Source: Monodelphis domestica (Eukaryota > Chordata > Mammalia > Didelphimorphia > Didelphidae). Taken from it: DNA of 64,000 bases. Under the pieces are notes generated by a model. That model was not told the DNA's origin. It saw only the letters and a list, made by a program, of their open reading frames with translations, and made no database searches. Position 1 is the stretch's first letter; each line of letters opens with the position of its first letter. A program made the position numbers and the translations under genes. Positions 56,526-64,000 of this stretch are shown here, in pieces. Location: assembly GCF_027887165.1 (NCBI RefSeq), contig NC_077228.1:185591643-185655642 (forward strand), in the 5' to 3' direction.

Positions 56526-58145
56526 CTTCAGAGGCATAGCTCTGAAATGCTTTCTAGAGCACAAATTATTTAAAATCACCTAGTGCATTGTTTTTATTCA
56601 AAGAGGAGCTAATTCCAAATTTGTTATATATTTAATAAAGTAGATGCAGAAAGGCCTTTACTAAATTAAACTGTTAGAAAGCATGTACTTAAAAGCAATA
56701 AAAATTATATTAAAAATTCATAACTCATGGATTTTATTAATTTGGACTGACTTCCCCATTTCCCCCTCAGGTAGTCTCATCTAGCGAGCTTTTTATAGTA
56801 AAAATTTCTGTGGCTGAACAGTAAACATCTGAACTAGAAAGAATATTTTTTTATCACATTTTGTAAACATTTTCTCTTCCTCCTATGGAAAAGATTAAGT
56901 GCCAACTTGAAAGGTGATTAGAGGAGAGGTGGGTAGGGGGACTAAAGCGGGGTACATTTTAAAAGCAGAAATGTAGGTGTATAGCATTTTTCTAGACATC
57001 AGAAGAAACAATCTATCCTCTGGAAAGGTGTGGTCTACTCAATACTTGGCACGGATGACTGATCAAATATTTCACTTTTCATCCAGATGTTTGAGATTAT
57101 AAAGACACATCTGTAATTAGTCCTTTTATTTTCTTGCCATTCCAAACAAACATCATGCTGGTGTTTCTTTAAGACACATAACTGCTAATTGGGTGATCTG
57201 TCACTTAGATTCCGGGCTTTTGCTGGAAGGCCAATTATTTCAATTCAGTCAGGGTCAGAGTGATTGCAGCCCTTTACAGTGTGATAGGTAATTAGTGAAA
57301 TGAATTTTAATTTGGCCCACTTGCTAATACTACCTTGTCATTTTGGCATGACTGAGAAGGCTCCCTAACAATGCTTCCTCATCACCAAAGCTAAAACAGA
57401 CTGCAGATTTGACACTTCTGCAGTGGTCCTTTTGAGGATTGAACTAGGAGGGGATGCTACATGGGTGACATCTGCCTTCCTTATTTGATGTTCAATACAG
57501 CTGGCCTGCTGTTTATACCAAATGGATATTCATTCAAGTAAACAAAGCATCAAAGAAATGAGGACTTTATGCATGAAACTAAAAGTCAGAAATTTTTTGA
57601 GAGATAATGGACAAAAAAATACTTAATTAGGCTTATGAGAAAGTACTCTATCAAATTCAAGCTTAAAAAAATGGCATCCTAGATAAGAACTCACAATTTT
57701 CAGTACCTGACAACTACATTCAATGATTTGGGGAGGGGGGGAGGGCGGGAATGAGAGTGGGGTCTGGATCTGAGATTTCATTGGCTGCAGGAATCTCCTA
57801 ATGTATATAGTCTCCACACCCATTGCAAGTTAGAGTTTTATGGAATTACTTGGAGCAAGAAAAACTCAAGTGATTTGCCCTTGGTTACACAGCTAATTGG
57901 AATGTAAGGCATGACCTGTACTCTAGTGTGCCTAATTCTGAAGCCAGGCCTCTATCTACTACTATGACCACAACGCTACAGTAGAAGCTTAATAAGTCTG
58001 AGTTGAACTAACATAGTAATCAAGAAACTATAGATATTAATGTGATAAGAGTCTCATAAAACTATGTATCTACTAAAAAAACAAATAAACAAAAGAATTG
58101 AGAACTAGATCAAACTCCACTATGTGGGGGAAAAAAGCAAACACA
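56526..58145. other. Repeat-poor intronic stretch
   Basis: No repeat is recognised apart from a G-rich run at 57729-57748 (GGGG..GGGGGGG..GGG..GGG) and a weak MIR trace near 57870-57960. It contains the conserved-looking block 57040-57480. Confidence 0.5.
57040..57480. promoter_or_regulatory. Candidate conserved noncoding element / enhancer
   Basis: Repeat-free and rich in homeodomain-type cores: 'ctgtaattagtcc', 'ctgctaattgggtga', 'ggtaattagtgaaatgaa', 'ggccaattatttcaattc', 'ttttaatttggcc'. Read on the minus strand it sits in an STXBP4 intron. The call is motif density plus repeat absence; no comparison was possible. Confidence 0.35.
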
Positions 58146-58149
58146 ATGA

Positions 58150-58535
58150 CAATAATTAAACTAGAATTTAAATAATGCCTTATGGTTTACAAAAATAACA
58201 GCAAGGGTTTAAATAATGCTTTAAGTTTTATAAAAGCTTTACAAAAATTATTTCCATTTATCCTCACAACAACCCTGAGAAGGTACTATTATTATTATCC
58301 TCATCTTACAGATTAAAAAATAAAGGCAAACAAAGGTTCAGTGAATTGGCCAGTGTCACACAGCTAGTAAGTATATGAAGCTGGATTTGAACTCAGATCT
58401 AAAAAAATGAAGGCAAACAAAGGGTAGTGAAATGGCCATGCTTACACAGCTAGTAAATTTATGAGGCTGGATTTGAACTCAGATCTTCCTAACTCCAGGT
58501 CCAGCATTCTATTCACTATGCTACCTCGTTATCTA
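58150..58535 (-). mobile_element. MIR-class SINE with internal 86-bp duplication
   Basis: Reversed MIR order: 'tatcctcacaacaaccctga', 'cacacagctagtaagtatat', 'attctattcactatgctacc'. The 3' half occurs twice: 58315-58400 and 58401-58486, both ending 'ggatttgaactcagatct', with about a dozen differences. Confidence 0.78.
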
Positions 58536-59300
58536 ATTTCTTGAAAAATAGGCCTCTAGCAACTATAGAAAGATGCTTAATTATACTTAACTTATTAGCT
58601 CATTAGTATCATCAGAGTGCAATATACATGTTTTTTTTTCATTAATAAAAGGTTGTGATTAAAATTAGTACAGACAGTGCCTCTGCTGCTGACTCATCTT
58701 TCATCACTAATGGTAGGTGAACAAGTGAGGGAATCAATCGGTTTTCTACAGGAAATACTATAGAGATTTAAAAACTAGGTCATACACTCCCACAATAAAG
58801 GAGCATAAGAGACCCCCTTAAAATTCCAATAAAATAATAATGGCATGTTTAAACATGGTTGTTATTACCTGGCTCACAATTATAAAAGGTTTTTACTAAG
58901 ATGATAATCATCATGACAAAATTATTCTCTGTATCCTTTGCTGACATCTCTTTTTTATCAAGCAATTCTCATATGAAATGACTTCTATCCAGTATGTACT
59001 AAGAAGAAACACCAGATGTTAACAATTTTTTAAAAAGATGGTATTTCTGTGAAATCTCTTATCTTTGAGAAGAAATCATTTATGAGTCTCAAGGCTCTTT
59101 AAAAAAACAAATTAAGTTCTGCAGAAGTAATGTGAGGCAGTAATTTTATAGATGGAGGACTTGGCAAGTCATTTGTATATTTCATGGACACCCAAGAGTG
59201 AGTCAGTAGTTGAATGAGAGAGAAAGCCTACTCATGGGCCTCTACTTACCCAAGGAATTTGTTTCCTCTATGGCTCCCTAAATAGAATGTTTCAAGTACA
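58536..59300. other. AT-rich stretch, no recognised feature
   Basis: No repeat family or exon is recognised. Confidence 0.45.
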
Positions 59301-59307
59301 CTAATCC

Positions 59308-59405
59308 AATGCAACACACATTTATTAAGCAACTACTATGTATCAGATACCAAAGGAAAAAAAAGCAAAAACAAAACAGTCCCTACCCTCAAGGAGCTTA
59401 TAGAT
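59308..59405 (-). mobile_element. L2 3' tail remnant
   Basis: 'acacatttattaagcaacta' and 'cctaccctcaaggagcttat', the reversed L2 terminus. Confidence 0.72.
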
Positions 59406-59471
59406 GATTGGGGCAAACTGATGATAGTGGTGCTGATGTTGGTTAGTTCTGATTAGACCACAGAAAGTGGT

Positions 59472-59486
59472 AGAAAATCATACACA
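59472..59486 (+). repeat. Target-site duplication, left, of first L1
   Basis: agaaaatcatacaca, identical to 60186-60200. Confidence 0.93.
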
Positions 59487-60185
59487 CCAAAGGGTGATAA
59501 AAGACTGTCTGCCCTATGATCCAGCCATAGCACTGCTGGGCTTGTACCCCAAAGAGATAATAAGGAAAAAGACTTGTACAAGAATATTCATAGCTGTGCT
59601 CTTTGTGGTGGCCAAAAACTGGAAAATGAGGGGATGCCCTTCAATTGGGGAATGGCTGAACAAATTGTGGTATATGTTGGTGATGGAATACTATTGTGCT
59701 AAAAGGAATAATAAAGTGGAGGAATTCCATGGAGACTGGAACAACCTCCAGGAAGTGATGCAGAGCGAAAGGAGCAGAACCAGGAAAACATTGTACACAG
59801 AGACTGATACACTGTGGTACAATCGAATGTAATGGACTTCTCCATTAGTGTCAATGCAATGTCCCTGAACAATGTGCAGGGATCTAGGAGAAAAAACACT
59901 ATCCACAAGCAGAGGACAAACTGAGGAAGTAAAAACACCGAGGAAAACCAACTGCTAGACTACAGGGGTTGAGGGGATATGACTGAGGAGAGACTCTAAA
60001 TGAACACTCTGGTGCCAACACCAACAACATGGAAATGGGTTCGAATCAAGAACACTTGTGATACCCAATGGAATCACACATTGGCTATGGGATAGGTGGC
60101 GGTGGGGGTGGGGGGGGAGAAAATGATCTTTGTCTCCAATGAATAATGCTCGGAAATGACCAAATAAAATAATGTTTAAAAAAAA
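59487..60185 (+). mobile_element. 5'-truncated L1 (last ~0.7 kb) with exact target duplication
   Basis: It contains the ORF2 C-terminus, the 3'UTR with a G-rich tract (60090-60119), 'aaataaaataatg' and a poly(A) run. The 15-bp target duplication fixes its ends. It is closely similar to the 3' end of the L1 at 60312-62814, but has its own flanks, so it is an independent insertion. It is antisense to STXBP4. Confidence 0.95.
59488..59832 (+). pseudogene. L1 ORF2 C-terminal fragment, frame intact
   Basis: About 114 codons of the ORF2 end remain open to TAA at 59830-59832: DPAIALLGLYP, FVVAKNWKMRGCPSIGEWLN, MQSERSRTR. This part lies after the reverse transcriptase and the Cys-rich motif and has no catalytic residues. 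It cannot act alone; the upstream ORF2, ORF1 and promoter are absent. Confidence 0.9.
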
Positions 60186-60200
60186 AGAAAATCATACACA
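60186..60200 (+). repeat. Target-site duplication, right, of first L1
   Basis: agaaaatcatacaca, directly after the poly(A) run; identical to 59472-59486. Confidence 0.93.
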
Positions 60201-60295
60201 TATCACAACAATATAATTTTATGGTAAATTAAAACACAAAAACAATAGACCCAGGACATAAAAATGAGCGTGTATTTGGAGGTATTTCATCTTTT

Positions 60296-60311
60296 AAAAA
60301 TGTAGACATTT
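60296..60311 (+). repeat. Target-site duplication, left, of second L1
   Basis: aaaaatgtagacattt, identical to 62815-62830. The preceding cttt gives a bottom-strand TTTTT/AAAAG nick site, matching the L1 endonuclease preference TTTT/AA. Confidence 0.95.
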
Positions 60312-62469
60312 CAGCAAGTGATCAGAAGGGTCATCCACCATGATCAAGTAGGATTTATACCAGGGATGCAGGGCTGGTTCAATATTAGGAAAACCATCCA
60401 CATAATTGACCACATTAACAAGCAAACCAACAAGAACCACATGATTATCTCAATAGATGCAGAAAAAGCCTTTGATAAAATACAACACCCATTCCTATTA
60501 AAAACACTAGAAAGCATAGGAATAGAAGGGTCATTCCTAAAAATAATAAACAGTATATATCTAAAACCATCAGCTAATATCATTTGCAATGGGGATAAAC
60601 TAGATGCATTCCCAATAAGATCAGGAGTGAAACAAGGATGCCCATTATCACCCCTATTATTTGACATCGTACTAGAAACACTAGCAGTAGCAATTAGAGA
60701 AGAAAAAGAAATTGAAGGCATCAAAATAGGCAAGGAAGAGACCAAGTTATCACTTTTTGCAGATGACATGATGGTCTACTTAAAGAATCCTAGAGATTCA
60801 ACCAAAAAGCTAATTGAAATAATCAACAACTTTAGCAAAGTTGCAGGATACAAAATAAACCCACATAAGTCATCAGCTTTTCTATATATCTCCAACACAG
60901 CTCAGCAGCAAAAACTAGAAAGAGAAATCCCATTCAAAATCACCTTAGACAAAATAAAATACCTAGGAATCTACCTCCCGAGACAAACACAGGAACTATA
61001 TGAACACAACTACAAAACACTCGCCACACAACTAAAACTAGACTTGAGCAATTGGAAAAACATTAACTGCTCATGGGTAGGACGAGCCAACATAATAAAA
61101 ATGACTATCCTGCCCAAACTTATTTATCTATTTAGTGCCATACCCATGGAACTCCCAAAAAATTTCTTTACTGATTTGGAAAAAAGCATAACAAAGTTCA
61201 TTTGGAATAACAAAAGATCAAGGATATCCAGGGAAATAATGAAAAAAAAACACTAATGAGGGGGGCCTAGCAGTCCCAGACCTCAAACTATATTACAAAG
61301 CAGCAGTCATCAAAACAATTTGGTACTGGCTAAGAGACAGAAAGGAGGATCAGTGGAATAGACTGGGGGAAAGCAACCTCAGCCAGATAGTATACGATAA
61401 ACCCAAAGATCCCAGGTCTTGGGACAAAAATTCACTATTTGATAAGAACTGCTGGGAAAATTGGAAGACAGTGTGGGAGAGATTAGGAATTGATCAACAC
61501 CTCACACCCTACACCAAGATAAATTCAAAATGGGTGAAAGACTTAAACATAAAGAAGGAAACCATAAGTAAATTGGGTAAACACAGAATAGTATACATGT
61601 CAGACCTTTGGGAAGGGAAAGACTTTAAAACCAAGCAAGACATAGAGAGAATCACAAAATGTAAAATAAATAATTTCGACTACATCAAATTAAAAGGCTT
61701 TTGTACAAACAAAAGCAATGTAACTAAAATCAGAAGGAAAACAACAAGTTGGGAAAAAATCTTCATAAAAACCTCTGACAAAGGTTTAATTACTCAAATT
61801 TATAAAGAGCTAAATCAGTTGTACAAAAAATCAAGCCATTCCCCAATTGATAAATGGGCAAGGGACATGGATAGACAGTTTTCAGATAAAGAAATCAAAA
61901 CTATTAATAAGCACATGAAGAAGTGCTCCACATCTCTTATAATCAGAGAGATGCAAATCAAAACAACTCTGAGGTATCACCTCACACCTAGCAGATTGGC
62001 TAACATGAAAGTTATGGAAAGTAATGAATGCTGGAGGGGATGTGGCAAAGTAGGGACATTAATTCATTGCTGGTGGAGTTGTGAACTGATCCAGCCATTC
62101 TGGAGGGCAATTTGGAACTATGCACAAAGGGCGATAAAAGAATGTCTACCCTTTGATCCAGCCATAGCACTGCTGGGTTTGTACCCCAAAGAGATAATGG
62201 ACAAAAAGACTTGTACAAAAATATTCATAGCTGCGCTCTTTGTGGTGGCCAAAAATTGGAAAATGAGGGGATGCCCATCAATTGGGGAATGGCTGAACAA
62301 ATTGTGGTATATGTTGGTGATGGAATACTATTGTGCTCAAAGGAATAATAAAGTGGAGGATTTCCATGTGAACTGGAACAACCTCCAGGAAGTGATGCAG
62401 AGCGAGAGGAGCAGAACCAGGAGAACATTGTACACAGAGACAAACACACTGTGGTATCATCGAACGTAA
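60312..62469 (+). pseudogene. L1 ORF2 C-terminal two-thirds with one frameshift
   Basis: L1 ORF2 protein performs target-primed reverse transcription. Reverse transcriptase motifs are visible in order: A ([13 protein letters not shown], about 60453), B ([14 protein letters not shown], about 60625) and the catalytic FADD in [10 protein letters not shown] (about 60755). The frame shifts by one base at an A9 run (61242-61250); the first frame then stops at 61254-61256. The other frame is open from about 61246 to 62469. It contains the C-terminal Cys/His motif CWRGCGKVGTLIHCWWSC (about 62030) and ends LWYHRT. The endonuclease domain is missing by 5' truncation. The homopolymer shift could be a real mutation or a sequencing slip. 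Confidence 0.93.
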
Positions 62470-62814
62470 TGGACTTCTCCATTAGTGGTGGTGTAATGTC
62501 CCTGCACAATCTGCAGGGATCAAGGAGAAAAAAACACTATCCAAAAGCAGAGGACAAACTGAGGGAATAGAAACACCAAGGAAAAGCAACTGCCTGACTA
62601 CAATGGCTGAGGGGACATGACAGAGGAAAGACTCGGAGCGAACACTCTGATGCAAATACTAACAACATGGCAATGGGTTCAAGTCAAGAACACATATGAT
62701 ACCAGTGGAATCACATGTCGGCCACGGGGGGTGGGAGGGAGGAAAAGAAAATGATTTTTGTCTTTAATGAAAAATGCATGGAAATGATCAAATAAAATAC
62801 TATAAAATTAAAAA
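60312..62814 (+). mobile_element. 5'-truncated L1, 2.5 kb, with exact 16-bp target duplication
   Basis: The insertion starts inside the ORF2 reverse transcriptase region and runs through the ORF2 stop (62467-62469), the 3'UTR with a G-rich tract (62725-62742), 'aaataaaatac' and poly(A). Its near-intact frame and perfect duplication suggest a fairly recent insertion, antisense to STXBP4. It lacks the promoter, ORF1 and endonuclease domain, so it is dead on arrival. Confidence 0.96.
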
Positions 62815-62830
62815 AAAAATGTAGACATTT
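62815..62830 (+). repeat. Target-site duplication, right, of second L1
   Basis: aaaaatgtagacattt, following the poly(A) run; identical to 60296-60311. Confidence 0.95.
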
Positions 62831-62844
62831 AAGACATGATGGGA

Positions 62845-62955
62845 AGTTGGACAAGTCACTTAATGTTCTCTGGCCTCCATTTCCCCCCTGCAAAATAAAT
62901 AGGTTGATCTAAATGGTCTTTAAGGTCCCTTCCAGCTTTAGATCTATGGTCTTAG
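62845..62955 (+). mobile_element. MIR/THER-type SINE 3' part
   Basis: 'ttggacaagtcacttaatgt', 'tctaaatggtctttaaggtc', 'ccttccagctttagatctat'. Confidence 0.72.
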
Positions 62956-63080
62956 GATTCAGATAACTCCTCCCCTTAAGCATTTTGGGGCCAGCTCACT
63001 CATAAATATGCATGCTTTCTCAAGGTTTTTAGTTGCCAACATATAAGAGTAATATAGAGTAGCAAAATAGTAGTTAAATT

Positions 63081-63342
63081 TGTCATTGTTGAGTCATTTT
63101 TCAATTGTGTCTGATTCTTCCTGATCCCTTTTGGGGATTTCTTGGAAAAGATATTGGAGTGGTTTGCCATTTTCTTCTCCATCTCATCTCATTTTACAGC
63201 TGAAGAACTGAGGGAAACTGAGTTAAAGTGGCTTGTCCAAGGTCACACAAGTAGTAAGTGTCTAAGGCCAGATTTGAATTCAAGGAGATGAGTCTTGCTG
63301 ATTCCAAGTCCAGTGCTCTATCCCCTAGCCACCTTGCTTCCT
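63081..63342 (-). mobile_element. Full-length Mar1-type CORE-SINE
   Basis: Reversed tail 'gttgagtcatttttcaattg', 'ggagtggtttgccattttct', reversed head 'tgctctatcccctagccacc'. Confidence 0.88.
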
Positions 63343-64000
63343 TATTTTAGTTAAAACATCAATAACAAAATAAAAAATATGTCTAGGGGTTCACTCTTCA
63401 CCACTTCTGAGTTGCCCTGGTTCAGGTAGGCAAACTAATACTGTATAAGTTCAAATTTTACTAGACATCCTGGAAGTGAAACAATGAATACACTCTCATT
63501 CTCTTATTAAAATCTAATTCAAGTGTTTTGGTCATTTTTAAAAGTATTCATCCCAATTCAGTCCAGCTTTTGCATTAGAATTGTCCATTGGGAATAGAGA
63601 AATGTATGGTGTTGAGGGATGAAAAGAACTCCACATTGTTAGACCCAATTTTCTTTGGTTATTTGTTTTTTTCCAAATGCTTTGGAACTGCGTTTGCTAG
63701 AATTCTAGAAATACCACCAAAATTGTTTGTTAGTATGAGCGACAGTGGTGCTAGGGGAGACTCAGTGATGTTATATTAGGCAGCTTATTCTGCAGTGATG
63801 CCATCATAGTTTTTTCCAAACAAAAGACTGGTTTCTCCTCTAAGGAACAAAATGAGGAGAAGATAAAATGAAAGTTTCAGGGTTAGTTTAATGAAACCTT
63901 TATTTATTTTTAGGTGATAGCACCTCATTAATAATTTTCTTTAAAATAAAAGAACTTCGACAGGTTAAGATGCATGATGACACTGTACCTTGCAATCAAT
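63343..64000. other. Stretch with no recognised feature to window end
   Basis: No repeat, exon or RNA gene is recognised. Short ORFs show no domain. An STXBP4 exon was sought on the minus strand and not seen. Confidence 0.45.

Larger units (their letters stand above)
33831..64000 (-). other. STXBP4: 3' part of an upstream STXBP4 intron (continues beyond window)
   Basis: The acceptor at 33831-33832 implies an intron extending to higher coordinates. I looked by eye on the minus strand for the coding segments expected just upstream in the protein (the serine-rich stretch and the helix before the WW domain) and found none. The intron is therefore at least 30 kb here, provided no small exon was missed. 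Confidence 0.7.

Noticed and set aside
60344..60769. 141-residue minus ORF, and the minus ORFs at 59691-59951 and 62012-62509
   Set aside because: They are antisense shadows of L1 ORF2.
33831..64000. Further STXBP4 exons upstream of the WW exons
   Set aside because: I looked for the protein segments expected just before the WW domain on the minus strand and saw no match with flanking splice sites. A very short exon could still have been missed by eye.
1..64000. CRISPR array, operon-like gene cluster, phage or other microbial system
   Set aside because: All periodic repeats are microsatellites or dispersed SINEs. Gene structure, repeats and splice sites are those of a marsupial chromosome.

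Overview
The window reads as marsupial nuclear DNA. It is AT-rich and packed with interspersed repeats. The diagnostic ones are two very common SINE types: CORE-SINEs ending in 'gagttggacacgactgaa' (Mar1 type), and tRNA-derived SINEs ending in 'agacagaaggtaagggttt' (WALLSI/SINE1-like). Old MIR, L2 and L3/CR1 copies, small hAT-type DNA elements and two fairly young L1 insertions accompany them. I cannot tell which marsupial it is. There is no bacterial or viral gene content, no CRISPR array, and no long single-copy open reading frame.

One cellular gene is supported. On the minus strand I find the last two coding exons of STXBP4 (syntaxin-binding protein 4, Synip). The penultimate exon is 33773-33830 and the terminal coding exon ends at a TGA at 12583-12585. 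They are joined by a 21.1-kb intron with correct GT/AG ends, and the reading frame passes cleanly through the split Asn codon. Together they encode the C-terminal WW domain and tail. Positions 33831-64000 would therefore lie in the next upstream intron, since I found no further exon there. Positions below about 11.6 kb would lie downstream of the gene.

Layout: 1-11.5 kb is the 3' flank of STXBP4, a mosaic of SINE, L2 and L1 remnants with one repeat-poor, conserved-looking block (10.77-11.05 kb). 11.6-12.7 kb holds the putative 3'UTR and terminal exon. 12.7-33.8 kb is the last intron, with SINEs, a long L2 copy, a near full-length 7SL RNA retropseudogene (21.94-22.24 kb) and a long (CT)n tract. 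33.8-64 kb is the next intron. It holds an L2 copy split by two L1 insertions, an L3/CR1 3' end split by a Mar1 SINE, an 80-nt near-perfect hairpin (45.85 kb), a recent 96-bp tandem duplication (54.5 kb), a repeat-poor conserved-looking block (57.0-57.5 kb) and two L1 insertions with intact target-site duplications (59.5-62.8 kb).

I see no undescribed gene system. The points most worth checking are the STXBP4 exon assignment, the hairpin, the 7SL copy, the paired L1 insertions and the conserved-looking noncoding blocks. Repeat family names and human protein comparisons are from memory. Repeat boundaries are by eye and usually good to about 10-20 bases, except where duplications fix them.
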